Of a stretch of 64,000 nucleotides of DNA, positions 8,307 through 16,683 are shown in pieces. Source of the stretch: Actinomycetes bacterium (GTDB lineage Bacteria > Actinomycetota > Thermoleophilia > Solirubrobacterales > 70-9); assembly GCA_016861045.1 (NCBI GenBank), contig BOKP01000002.1, positions 1 through 64,000 on the forward strand, read 5' to 3'. A model generated the notes under the pieces. It made no database searches. It was given only the letters and a program-made list of their open reading frames with translations, and had not been told where the DNA came from. Position 1 is the stretch's first letter. Every line of letters starts with the position of its first letter. Both the position numbers and the translations under genes were made by a program.

Positions 8307-9752
8307 TCAGCTGTCGAAGCCGAGCCCGAGCCTGTCGAGCAGCCGCAGCCAGAGGCCGCGGCGGCCGCCGTTGCGATCGGCGGCGGCGAGCCGCGACCGG
8401 GTGAGCTGCACGACCGCCCAGCGCAGCGGCTCGGGCGGGAACGGGACCGGCTTGCTGCGCACGTAGGCGAGCCCGGTCGCCTCGGTACGCCGCCCGTCGA
8501 GCAGGTCGAGGGCGACCTCGGCGCCGAAGCGCGAGGCGCCGACGCCGAGCCCCGTGTAGCCGCCGACGAAGGCGACGCGGCCGCCATGGCTCGTGTCGAA
8601 GAAGCACGAGAAGCGGCTGCAGGTGTCGATCGCGCCGCCCCACTTGTGCGTGAAGCGGATCCCGCTGAGCTGGGGGAAGGTGGCGAAGAAGTGCTGTGAG
8701 AGCGCGGCGAAGGTCGCCTCGTCGACGTCGTGGCGGGGATCGACCCGGCCGCCGAAGCGGTAGACGGCCTCGTACCCGCCCCAGAGGATCCGGTCGTCGT
8801 CGGTCAGCCGGTAGTAGTGGAACCGGTTGCCGACGTCGCCGATTCCCTGGCGGTTGCGCCAGCCGATCGCCGCCAGCTGGTCGCTCGACAGCGGCTCGGT
8901 CACGAGCACGTAGTCGTAGACGGGAACGATCCAGCGCCGCAGCGCCCGGCGCAACGGCGGAAACGCGTTCGTCGCCAGGAGCACCCGCTCGGCCCGGACC
9001 TCGCCGCCGCCGCCCGTCAGCCGCATCGCCCGCCCGTCCGCCGCGAGCGAGTCGAGCCGCGAGCGCTCGTGGACGTCGACGCCGAGCCCGGCGGCCGCCA
9101 GGCCGAGCCCGTCGGCGAGCCGGGCGGGATCGACGAGGCCCTCGCCGGTCCGGTTGACGAGGCCGCCGAGGTAGGTCGGCGAGGCGACCTCGGCGCGAAC
9201 CGCGTCGCGGTCGAGAAGCTCGACGTCGTGGCCGTGGGCGGCGAGGAGCTCAGCATCCTCGGCGAGCCAGGCGAGCTGGTGCGGCTCGACCGCGACCGCG
9301 AGCTCCCCGTTCACCTCGAGGTCGCAGTCGATTCCGAGCCGCCCGACGTCGCTCCGCAGCTCGGAGAAGTTGTCGTGCCCGAGCCGCTGCAGCGCCCCGA
9401 TCTCGTCGGGGAAGCGGCTCAGGCCGTTCGCGAGCCCGTGCGTGATCGAGGCCGAGACGAAGCCGCCGTTGCGGCCCGAGGCGCCGCTTCCGATCCTGTC
9501 CCCCTCGACCAGGACGACGCTCCGGTCGGGCTGCCGCCGCTTGGCTTGCACGGCGGCCCAGAGGCCGGTGAAGCCGCCGCCGACGACGCAGAGGTCGGCC
9601 TCGACCGATCCCTCCAGGGGCGGATGGCGAGGCGGGTCGGAGCGGCGGTCGATCCAGAACGACCGCGGGACCGCGTCCCGGTAGGCGGCGCGCTCCTCGG
9701 CGGTCGGGTCTCGGGGCCAGGCGGCCGTCGAAGCGGCTGGGGGTGCGGTCAC
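8307..9752 (-). CDS. FAD-dependent amine oxidase, PuuB/OrdL-like (DAO family)
   Basis: 481 residues. The N-terminal dinucleotide-binding motif VVGGGFTGLWAA (around residue 53) is followed by the GSGASGRNGGFVS loop typical of gamma-glutamylputrescine oxidase-like proteins, then a DAO fold ending with FVGGYTGLGVGASRFG. These enzymes oxidise secondary or primary amines with FAD and O2. The substrate is not readable from sequence. Starts with GTG 9752, 47 nt after the Rpf gene on the same strand, so read-through from the riboswitch-controlled rpf transcript is possible. A second, shorter family member is at 50767-52077. Confidence 0.88.
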   Translation of the reverse strand: MTAPPAASTAAWPRDPTAEERAAYRDAVPRSFWIDRRSDPPRHPPLEGSVEADLCVVGGGFTGLWAAVQAKRRQPDRSVVLVEGDRIGSGASGRNGGFVSASITHGLANGLSRFPDEIGALQRLGHDNFSELRSDVGRLGIDCDLEVNGELAVAVEPHQLAWLAEDAELLAAHGHDVELLDRDAVRAEVASPTYLGGLVNRTGEGLVDPARLADGLGLAAAGLGVDVHERSRLDSLAADGRAMRLTGGGGEVRAERVLLATNAFPPLRRALRRWIVPVYDYVLVTEPLSSDQLAAIGWRNRQGIGDVGNRFHYYRLTDDDRILWGGYEAVYRFGGRVDPRHDVDEATFAALSQHFFATFPQLSGIRFTHKWGGAIDTCSRFSCFFDTSHGGRVAFVGGYTGLGVGASRFGAEVALDLLDGRRTEATGLAYVRSKPVPFPPEPLRWAVVQLTRSRLAAADRNGGRRGLWLRLLDRLGLGFDS

Positions 9753-9799
9753 GGCGGCGGGATCGTAGCCCGCCGGGCCCGGATCAGCCGGTCGGCCGG

Positions 9800-10249
9800 T
9801 CAGCCGCAGACCGGCCAGGGCCGGGTGCCGTCGCGCTTCTTCAGGTGCACGGCGACGACCGCCTGGGTTCTGTAGGAGTAGTCGACCGGATCGCCGCCGG
9901 GGCTCTTCGGCGAGGTCTTCCAGGCGTCGCGGGTGAACATGAACGCGCCGCGGTAGCGGCCGTTCAGCGCGACCGCGTTCGGGTCCCTGCCGGACTCGCA
10001 CTCGGCGACCCGGGCGGCCCAACGCCGGTCCTTGCGCTTGACGCGGTCCCAGAGCCGGTGGTACTTGGCCGGGGTCAGGTTGTGCTTGCCGCCGGTGCGG
10101 GTCTCGCCCCCGGTCCCGACTCCGCCCGAGCGTGCGGCGGCGCGGTCGGCGCCGGACGCGAGGATCGACGCGAGGGCGATCGTGGTGAGCACGAGGACGC
10201 CGATCGCGACGGTCACCGTCCTCGGCCGCAAGCTGGTGTTGTTGGACAT
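9800..10249 (-). CDS. Secreted resuscitation-promoting-factor-like muralytic protein
   Basis: 149 residues. A signal peptide or anchor (residues 10-36) and a short linker lead to an Rpf-like transglycosylase domain (about 60-149): WAARVAECESGRDP with the presumed catalytic glutamate in CESG (E85), YRGAFMFTRDAW and a C-terminal RPWPVCG. Two cysteines (84 and 148) can form the disulfide known in Rpf domains. Unlike mycobacterial RpfB it has no G5 or LysM module. It should cleave peptidoglycan glycan strands outside the membrane. The 5' leader folds as a c-di-AMP riboswitch (10258-10405), a known arrangement for actinobacterial rpf genes. Confidence 0.9.
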   Translation of the reverse strand: MSNNTSLRPRTVTVAIGVLVLTTIALASILASGADRAAARSGGVGTGGETRTGGKHNLTPAKYHRLWDRVKRKDRRWAARVAECESGRDPNAVALNGRYRGAFMFTRDAWKTSPKSPGGDPVDYSYRTQAVVAVHLKKRDGTRPWPVCG

Positions 10250-10257
10250 CGTCGCTC

Positions 10258-10405
10258 CGCTCTCTCGGCGCTTGCGGGGTTAGCTGACGGGCTCGCGCGA
10301 AGAGCTTGCGCTACCTGGCAGCGGCCAGGACTCGCCCCAACACTCGGGTCCCCCGCTCGGCCGCGGTATGTGGCGGCCGACTCAGCAGGATTCCGGCACG
10401 TTAGC
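10258..10405 (-). promoter_or_regulatory. c-di-AMP (ydaO/yuaA-type) riboswitch upstream of rpf
   Basis: Read on the minus strand, the leader contains the conserved blocks of the ydaO class in the right order: GCTGAGTC near 10386, GGGGGACCC (10354-10346), GGGGCGAGTCC near 10338-10328, an AGCTCTTC segment, and the highly conserved CCCGTCAGCTAACC (10291-10278) followed by CCGCAAGCGCC. The last block matches the family's 3' consensus almost exactly. c-di-AMP riboswitches are usually genetic OFF switches and are known before rpf and other cell-wall hydrolase genes in Actinobacteria. Boundaries are approximate. The ATG at 10249 lies about 10 nt beyond the last block, so the expression platform must be compact. 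Confidence 0.88.
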
Positions 10406-10420
10406 AAACCGTTAGGAAAC
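10399..10420. repeat. Two tandem 11-bp repeats (CGTTAGSAAAC), candidate operator
   Basis: CGTTAGCAAAC (10399-10409) is followed immediately by CGTTAGGAAAC (10410-10420), 10 of 11 identical. An 11-bp head-to-tail repeat is the usual footprint of OmpR/PhoB-family response regulators. It lies at the 5' edge of the rpf riboswitch and 61 nt before the divergent SpoIID gene, so it could control either or both. Which regulator binds cannot be told from sequence; MtrA is a reasonable candidate because it controls wall hydrolases in other actinobacteria. Confidence 0.5.
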
Positions 10421-10481
10421 GATCCGTGTCAGCGGTCGTGACGGCAGGAGACGACGTCCCGCCGGGGAAGGAAGGAGAGCG

Positions 10482-11606
10482 ATGAGGGCACGGGGTGCGG
10501 CGGCGGCCAACGCGTGGCGCGGAGCCTCCCTCGCCGTCCTCGTCCTGCTCGCCCTCGCCGCGGCCGCCGCTCCCGCCGACGCGAGCAGCTGGGTGGTCAA
10601 GGGCGCGGGCTACGGCCACGGCGTCGGGATGGGCGCCTACGGCGCCTACGGCTACGGCAGGCACGGATGGGGCTACGAGCGGATCCTCGGCCACTACTAC
10701 CGGCGCGTCCGAGTCGAGCGGAGGAGCGGTCGCGACCGGGTACGGGTGCTGCTCGGGACCCGTTCGGAGGCCGTCGCCTTCGACGGCGCCACCAGGGCCT
10801 GCCGGCGGCGGCTGCGACCGGGAAGGACCTACCGGGCGCAGCGCCGCGGGTCGCGGGTGCGGCTGCTCTCGGCCGCCGGCAAGCGGCTCGCCGGCTGCGG
10901 CGGGCGGCTCCGCGCCAACGGCGGCGGCACGATCCGCGTCCACGGGATCGGCACCTACCGCGGAGCGCTCGAGGCCGTTGCCGACGGCGACCGCCTGCTC
11001 GTCGTCAACCGCCTCGACGTCGAGGACTACGTGCGCGGCTCGCTTCCGGCCGAGGTCTTTCCGTCCTGGCCGAAGGAGACGCTGAGGGCGTTCGCGGTCG
11101 CGATCCGCTCGATCGCGCTGTCGACCGACGTCGGCGGCCGGGCGTTCGACCTCTACGCGGACACCCGCACGCAGGTCTACGGCGGGGTCGGCGTCGAGTC
11201 GGGGCGGACGAACCGGGCCACGCGCTCGACCGGCCGCCGCGTCCTCACCTACCGCGGCGACGTCATCCAGGCGGTCTACAGCTCGTCCTCCGGAGGCCGC
11301 ACCGAGTCGCGCTTCCCCGGCGGGCCGAAGGTCCCCTACTACGAGAGCGTCAAGGACCCCTACGACCGCTACTCGCCGCTGCATCGGTGGACGGTCCGGT
11401 TCTCGCAACGCGAGATCGACGCCCGCCTCGGCCCCTACGTCAACGGCCGCCTGCGCCGGATCGTGGTGCTGAAGCGCGGCGACAGCCCCAGGATCGTCAC
11501 GGCGAGGCTGATCGGCAGCGGCGGCCGCAGCAAGGTCAGCGGCGACACCCTCCGGCTCGCCCTCGGCCTCTACTCGAGCTGGGCCCGCTTCGACGAGCGG
11601 CGCTGA
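10482..11606 (+). CDS. Secreted SpoIID/LytB domain protein
   Basis: 374 residues with a clear signal peptide (15-35). The mature protein opens with GYGHGVGMGAYGA, the SpoIID signature otherwise found near the C-terminus of SpoIID proteins. A beta-rich SpoIID domain follows (about 160-310) with VEDYVRGSLPAEVFPSWPKETLRAFAVAIRS and YADTRTQVYGG. SpoIID is a lytic transglycosylase acting on denuded glycans in sporulating Firmicutes; homologues without sporulation genes are thought to remodel the wall. The catalytic glutamate equivalent lies in LPAEVF. GGAAGGAAGGAG before the ATG is a strong ribosome-binding site. Divergent from rpf with a shared 232-nt control region. Confidence 0.9.
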   Translation: MRARGAAAANAWRGASLAVLVLLALAAAAAPADASSWVVKGAGYGHGVGMGAYGAYGYGRHGWGYERILGHYYRRVRVERRSGRDRVRVLLGTRSEAVAFDGATRACRRRLRPGRTYRAQRRGSRVRLLSAAGKRLAGCGGRLRANGGGTIRVHGIGTYRGALEAVADGDRLLVVNRLDVEDYVRGSLPAEVFPSWPKETLRAFAVAIRSIALSTDVGGRAFDLYADTRTQVYGGVGVESGRTNRATRSTGRRVLTYRGDVIQAVYSSSSGGRTESRFPGGPKVPYYESVKDPYDRYSPLHRWTVRFSQREIDARLGPYVNGRLRRIVVLKRGDSPRIVTARLIGSGGRSKVSGDTLRLALGLYSSWARFDERR

Positions 11607-11613
11607 GCGCGAA

Positions 11614-11664
11614 AGCCGAGCCGGAGCGACTTCCTTCGGAATGACGAAGATTCCCGGCTCGGCT
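11614..11664. terminator. Nested hairpin between convergent genes
   Basis: Perfect 11-bp arms AGCCGAGCCGG (11614-11624) and its complement (11654-11664) enclose a 29-nt loop, which itself contains a small TTCC-TTC-GGAA hairpin (11631-11641). It lies between the SpoIID gene and the convergent acyltransferase gene, as expected for a bidirectional terminator. Confidence 0.6.
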
Positions 11665-11719
11665 CGGCGATCGACCATGGTTTCCCGGCCGGCAACACCG
11701 TCGGGCTCCCCGGGCAGGG

Positions 11720-13723
11720 CTAACCCGCGGTCGTCGTCCCGGGCCCGGCGGCCGCCGGGCCCCTGCCCCGCTCCGAGCCGACCCTGCAGTCGTCGTTGTC
11801 GGGGTTGTCGACCGGCGCCCCGGCCGGGAACGCGTTCAGGAGCGCGTCGGCGATCCGCTTGCTGCGCTGCCGGTAGCCCCGGGTCGTGAAGTGGATGCCG
11901 TCCTCGACGAACCAGTCGTCCTCGACCTCCGAGGCCCAGTCGTAGATGCGCATGTTCGGGTTGGACGCGCAGGCCGCGAGCAGCGCCTTGTTCCACGCCT
12001 GCATGTTCGAGTTGTCGTAGGGGCTGCCGTCGGAGAGCAGCGAGCGGACGTCGACCCAGAGCACCGGATCGCCGTCGGCCACCTTCATCATCGTCTCGAT
12101 CCGCTCGTCGTAGCCGAACGACGAGCCGGCGGCGACGTTGGCCGCCTCGTTGGTCCCGAGCGCCAAGACCCAGCAGCCGTCGAAACCGTCCGCCCGGTAC
12201 GCCTTGCCGACGTCCTCGGCGTTCGGCTGACCCTCGAAGCGCTCGTAGATCGAGCGCGCGCCGGAGACCTCGAGATGCTGGGTGGTGGCGCCGACGCGCC
12301 CGAACTGGGCGGCGATCCGGTCCTTTCGATTCGGCAGGTAGTCGGCGGAGACGAGGCCCTCGGAGGTCGAGTCGCCGATGTGGATGACCGAGTCGCAGAC
12401 CGTCCTGTCCTTGATCTCGGGCGCCTCCGCGGCGTTGTCGGTGAGCGTGGTCGCGACCGAGACGTTCCCCGGCCCCTCCGCCTGGCTGGGGCCGGCGTTG
12501 ACGCCGGCGAGGCCGGCGAACGCCGCCGCCACGGTCGCCGCCGCGACCGCGATTCCCGCCCATGCCGGGCGGCTGAGCCGGCGCCCGCGCAGCTCGCCCG
12601 CCCGCCAGCGGCGCCAGAGCCGGCCGAGGGCGCCGTGGCGGATCGGGTCCTCGACGTAGCGCCAGGAGAGGGCGGCGACGGCGAACGTCGCCGCGGTCTG
12701 GAGGATCGCCCGCGGCAGGTCGGCCCCCTCCGCCCCGTCGGGGGTCGTCAGGACGATGATCGGGAAGTGCCACAGGTAGATGCCGTAGGAGCGCTGCCCG
12801 ATCCAGCGCACCGGCCGGCAGCCGACGATCGGGCCGAGGCGGGTGGCCGGATGGGCCATCGCCGCGACCGCGAGCGCGGTCGCGAACGAGAGCACGAGGA
12901 AGCCGCCGCGGTACAGGAACGGCGAGAACTCGGTCGAGCGCCAGAACATCAGGCCGATGACGAGAAGCCCGACGACGCCGGCGGCGTCGATCGTGCGCCG
13001 GGCGCCGGGCGTGACGCGGCCGCGCAGGTGCCGGCTCGGCCAGACCGTCGCCAGCGCGGCGCCGACCATCAGCTCGAGTGCCCGAGTGTCGGTCCCGTAG
13101 TAGACCCGCGAGGGGTCGATCCCGGGCTCGTAGAGGACCAGCATCAGGATCGCCGAGGCGAGCGCGAGGCCGATGATCGCGATGCCGAGCCGCGGCCGCA
13201 GCCAGCCCGGACGGCGGGCCTCCGGGATCAGCTTGACCCCGATCATCACCAGGAACGGCCAGACGATGTAGAACTGCTCCTCGACCGACAGCGACCAGAG
13301 GTGGTTGAGCGGCTCCGGGGCCTCGAACTGGGCGAAGTAGGAGACGTCGTGGAAGATCAGCCACCAGTTGTTGAAGTAGGCGGCCGCCGACGCCACCGCC
13401 CAGCGGAAGTCGGGCGACTGCTGCGGGCCGAGGACGGTCACCCAGGCGAGGACGATGACGAGCATCAGGAACAGGGCCGGAAGCAGCCGCCGGGCGCGGG
13501 CGAGCCAGAAGGACTTGAGCCGGATCCCGCCCCGCTCGACCTGGCCGAGCAGGATGTCGGTGATCAGGTAGCCGCTGAGCGTGAAGAAGACGCCGACGCC
13601 GAGCAGGCCCCCGGGCATCCAGGCGAACCCGAGGTGATAGACGATCACCCCGAGCACGGCGATCGCGCGCAGCCCATCGAGGCCGGGCATGTAGCGCTGG
13701 TTTGACTTGATCGGCTCAGGCAC
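11720..13723 (-). CDS. Acyltransferase-3 (OafA-type) with C-terminal SGNH domain, copy 1
   Basis: 667 residues. Residues 1-400 are the acyltransferase-3 membrane domain: YMPGLDGLRAIAV, the catalytic-type histidine in VIVYHLG, and FFTLSGYLITD, with about ten helices. The C-terminal extracellular domain (about 440-650) is an SGNH hydrolase-like fold: GDSTSEG near 450, GTNEAAN, and EDGIHF near 610. OafA-type fusions pass acyl groups (commonly acetyl) across the membrane to wall or surface polysaccharides; the SGNH part is the transferase. Starts at GTG 13723. It is a close paralogue of 14533-16491 with the same domain order and motifs, on the same strand, so the pair arose by duplication. Confidence 0.92.
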   Translation of the reverse strand: MPEPIKSNQRYMPGLDGLRAIAVLGVIVYHLGFAWMPGGLLGVGVFFTLSGYLITDILLGQVERGGIRLKSFWLARARRLLPALFLMLVIVLAWVTVLGPQQSPDFRWAVASAAAYFNNWWLIFHDVSYFAQFEAPEPLNHLWSLSVEEQFYIVWPFLVMIGVKLIPEARRPGWLRPRLGIAIIGLALASAILMLVLYEPGIDPSRVYYGTDTRALELMVGAALATVWPSRHLRGRVTPGARRTIDAAGVVGLLVIGLMFWRSTEFSPFLYRGGFLVLSFATALAVAAMAHPATRLGPIVGCRPVRWIGQRSYGIYLWHFPIIVLTTPDGAEGADLPRAILQTAATFAVAALSWRYVEDPIRHGALGRLWRRWRAGELRGRRLSRPAWAGIAVAAATVAAAFAGLAGVNAGPSQAEGPGNVSVATTLTDNAAEAPEIKDRTVCDSVIHIGDSTSEGLVSADYLPNRKDRIAAQFGRVGATTQHLEVSGARSIYERFEGQPNAEDVGKAYRADGFDGCWVLALGTNEAANVAAGSSFGYDERIETMMKVADGDPVLWVDVRSLLSDGSPYDNSNMQAWNKALLAACASNPNMRIYDWASEVEDDWFVEDGIHFTTRGYRQRSKRIADALLNAFPAGAPVDNPDNDDCRVGSERGRGPAAAGPGTTTAG

Positions 13724-13897
13724 GGGCGGTTCCGCGGAGCGCCGGGCGTGACCCCGCCGCCTTCCTCGCGGAAGGCTTCGAAGCGCCGGCGGATGGAGCG
13801 GTTTCCGGGCTACGCTTTACCAGATGGGAGCGCCGCGCAAGCGGGCCGGGGGCGGGGCGCGGGGACGCGTGCAGCCCCGACGGCCCGGCGCGGCAGC

Positions 13898-14485
13898 CTA
13901 GTCGTCGACGCGCACCCGGCTGTAGGTCGAGCGCAGCAGCCGCCGGTAGCCCTTGCACCGGTAGCACCAGGGCGAAGCGGCGATCGCGTCGATCTGCGCC
14001 ATGTCGGACCTCCCGACCGTGTTCATGACGTCGCGGTAGAGATCGCCGCGCAGGTGCTTCGCGGTGGCGCGGGCGCCGCGCCGGACCGTGCCGAAGCGCT
14101 CGCCCGGCCCGATGTTGAGGGGGTTGTCGTCGGGCCCCCCCTCGGCCAGCGTCCACGCGCCCACGACCCGGGCGGAGAGCCCCGTGCGGCGGACGACGAT
14201 CACGGTGAACCGCGCATACGCCCTCGGGACGCCGGAGATCGCGGACGCCTCCGGGGCCTTGCCCGGACCGCCCCCGGTCCCCCCGCCCGCAGCGATGCCG
14301 CCCCCGGCCCGGGCGATCGCCGGGACGAGGAGGGTCGCGGCGACGGCGAGGAGCACCGCCGTCCGCGCGATCGCCCCGATCGCGTCCGGGGCCGTGCCCG
14401 CCGACCGCCCTGCGACCCGGCTACGTGTTGGCTGCACCTCTGACTCCGCTTCCGCTACCGCTTCCTCGCGTTGCGAGCTCGGCAT
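13898..14485 (-). CDS. Small secreted protein, lysozyme-like candidate
   Basis: 195 residues. A short cytosolic N-terminus, a hydrophobic signal segment (about 45-68) and a Gly-rich linker precede a compact domain of about 110 residues. Conserved-looking points are WTLAEGGPDDNPLNIGPG, ARATAKHL, and a C-terminal SPWCYRCKGYRRLL with a CxxC. The Glu in AEGG followed by NPLNIG resembles the catalytic entry of some lysozyme or transglycosylase folds, but this is inference and no family is named with confidence. It lies between the two acyltransferase-3/SGNH genes, 47 nt after one and 174 nt before the other on the same strand, which supports a role at the wall. Confidence 0.75.
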   Translation of the reverse strand: MPSSQREEAVAEAESEVQPTRSRVAGRSAGTAPDAIGAIARTAVLLAVAATLLVPAIARAGGGIAAGGGTGGGPGKAPEASAISGVPRAYARFTVIVVRRTGLSARVVGAWTLAEGGPDDNPLNIGPGERFGTVRRGARATAKHLRGDLYRDVMNTVGRSDMAQIDAIAASPWCYRCKGYRRLLRSTYSRVRVDD

Positions 14486-14532
14486 GTGAGTCGGAAGGCG
14501 GCGATCGATCCGCGAGCGCTGGGCGAGAAATC

Positions 14533-16491
14533 TCAGGCGGCCGATCCGGCGCCCGCGCCCACCACGCAACCCGACGCCGACGGAGCAGACGGGTCGCCGC
14601 CGTCGGGGAACGCCTCGCGCAGCGCCCCGGCGATGAGGCGCGCGCGAGCGGCGTTGCCCGCGGCGGTGAAGTGGACGCCGTCCTCGCCGAACCACTCGTC
14701 CCTCGCGTCGGCCGCCCAGTCGTAGATCCGCATCGCGGGGTGCTTCGCGCAGGCGTCCTCGAGGGCATCGTTCCACGCCTGCATGCCCGACTCGGCCGCG
14801 ACCCCGCTCGGGTTGAGCGTCTTGAGGTTGATCCAGAGAACCGGGTCGTCTCCGGCCACCGACATCATCGTCTCGACCCGCTCGTCGATTCCCACCGCCG
14901 ATCCCGCCGCCACGTTCGCGGCGTCGTTCGTGCCGAGGGCGAACACCCAGCACCCGTCGAACCCCTGCTCCGCCCAGGAGGCCGCGACGTCCTCGGCGTT
15001 GGGCAGGCCGTCGCCGGACTCGAAGACGGAGCGGGAGAGCGCGACCTCGAAATGGGCCGTCTCGACTCCGACGCGCGAGTACCGGGCGGAGATCAGCTGC
15101 CCCGGACGGGCCACGTACTGCTCCGAGACGAGTCCCTCCGACGTCGAGTCGCCGACGTGGACGAGCTCCCGGCAGGAGGTCCGGTCCGCCGCCGCGGGCT
15201 CCGCGCCGGTCACCGTGGTGGCGACGCTCACGACGTGGGGCATGCCGGCCTGGGTCGGCCCCGCGCCGACCCCGGCGAGACCGAGGATCGCCGCGAACAC
15301 GGTCACGCCGGCCGCGCCGCCCATGGCCCAGCCCGTTCGCGTGATCACCAGCGGGCGCGGGCGGGCCTCCCACCAGCGGCCGAGAGCGCGCCGCAGCCCC
15401 CAGCGACGGATCGGATCCTCGACGTACTTCCACGAGAGCGCCGCGATCGCGATCGTCGCCGCGACCTGGAGCGCGCCCCGGACCAGCCCCGGCGCCTGAC
15501 CCGCCTCCGCGCTCGTCAGCGCGATTACCGGGAAGTGCCAGAGGTAGATCCCGTACGAGCGCTCGCCGATCCAGCGGAGCGGCCGGACGCCGAGCAGGGG
15601 CCCGAGCCGCGAGGCGGGATGGGCGAGCGCGGCGACGAGCAGCGCGGTCGCCAGCGACAGGATCAGGAACCCGCCCCTGTAGAGGAAGGGCGAGAGCTCG
15701 CTCGAGCGCCAGAACATCAGGGCGATGACGGCCAGGCCGAGCACCCCGCCGGCGTCGATCAGTCGCCGGGCCTCGAACGAGATCCCGCCTCGCAGGCGCC
15801 TGCTCGGCCAGACGGCCGCGAGGGCGGCGCCGACGAGAAGCTCGATCGCCCGGGTGTCGGTCCCGTAGTAGACGCGCGACGGGTCGGAGCCCGGCCGGTA
15901 CAGGACCGCCATCAGGACCCCCGATGCGATCGCGAGGCCGAGGATGATCGCGCCGAGCCTCGGCCGGGTGCCCGCCCTGGGCTCCATCCGCGGCAGGTAC
16001 CTGAGCGCGAGCAGCAGAGCGAACGGCCAGACGATGTAGAACTGCTCCTCCACCGAGAGCGACCAGAGGTGGTTAAGGGGGGCCGGCGCCTCGAACTGCG
16101 CGAAGTATGAGACGTCGTGGAAGACCTGCCACCAGTTGTTGACGTAGAGGGCGGCGCTCAGGACCGCCTGCCGGAAGTCGGCCGGCTGATGCGGGCCCAC
16201 CACCGTGACCCAGGCCATCACCACGACCAGCATCACGACCAGCGCCGGCAGCAGCCGGCGCGCCCGGGCCAGCCAGAAGGACCCGAGCCTGATCCCTCCC
16301 GCGTCGACCTGCGCGAGCAGCAGGTCCGTGATCAGGTAGCCGCTGAGGGTGAAGAAGACGCCGACGCCGAGCAGGCCCCCGGGCATCCACCCGATCCCGA
16401 GGTGGTAGGCGATCACCGCGAGCACGGCGATCGCCCGCAGCCCGTCCAGCCCCGGCATGTAGCGCCGCCCGCGCTTTACCGGCTCGGGCAC
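14533..16491 (-). CDS. Acyltransferase-3 (OafA-type) with C-terminal SGNH domain, copy 2
   Basis: 652 residues with the same plan as copy 1: YMPGLDGLRAIAV, VIAYHLG, FFTLSGYLITD in the membrane domain (1-400), then an SGNH domain with GDSTSEG near 447, GTNDAAN, and EDGVHF near 605. The SGNH serine, glycine, asparagine and D-x-x-H residues are all present. Probably O-acylates an envelope glycan; donor and acceptor are unknown. GTG at 16491 is preceded by GAGGGGGG. The two copies differ most in the stretch linking the membrane and SGNH parts, so acceptor specificity may differ. First gene of a minus-strand run of three. Confidence 0.92.
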   Translation of the reverse strand: MPEPVKRGRRYMPGLDGLRAIAVLAVIAYHLGIGWMPGGLLGVGVFFTLSGYLITDLLLAQVDAGGIRLGSFWLARARRLLPALVVMLVVVMAWVTVVGPHQPADFRQAVLSAALYVNNWWQVFHDVSYFAQFEAPAPLNHLWSLSVEEQFYIVWPFALLLALRYLPRMEPRAGTRPRLGAIILGLAIASGVLMAVLYRPGSDPSRVYYGTDTRAIELLVGAALAAVWPSRRLRGGISFEARRLIDAGGVLGLAVIALMFWRSSELSPFLYRGGFLILSLATALLVAALAHPASRLGPLLGVRPLRWIGERSYGIYLWHFPVIALTSAEAGQAPGLVRGALQVAATIAIAALSWKYVEDPIRRWGLRRALGRWWEARPRPLVITRTGWAMGGAAGVTVFAAILGLAGVGAGPTQAGMPHVVSVATTVTGAEPAAADRTSCRELVHVGDSTSEGLVSEQYVARPGQLISARYSRVGVETAHFEVALSRSVFESGDGLPNAEDVAASWAEQGFDGCWVFALGTNDAANVAAGSAVGIDERVETMMSVAGDDPVLWINLKTLNPSGVAAESGMQAWNDALEDACAKHPAMRIYDWAADARDEWFGEDGVHFTAAGNAARARLIAGALREAFPDGGDPSAPSASGCVVGAGAGSAA

Positions 16492-16683
16492 CCGCCCAGC
16501 CCCCCTCGCTCCCGGTGGTCCGATCCGATCCCGGCTCCTCGACCGGGCTCGCAGCTCTGAGTTGGCTTGATCGACACAGGCATCACCGGCCCTGGTGCGC
16601 GTGGCCCAGTCCCAGCAGCCCTATACGCGGCAGGTCTCCATAATCCTGCGGCGACGGCGGGCGCCTTGGCTACGCTGTGGCCG

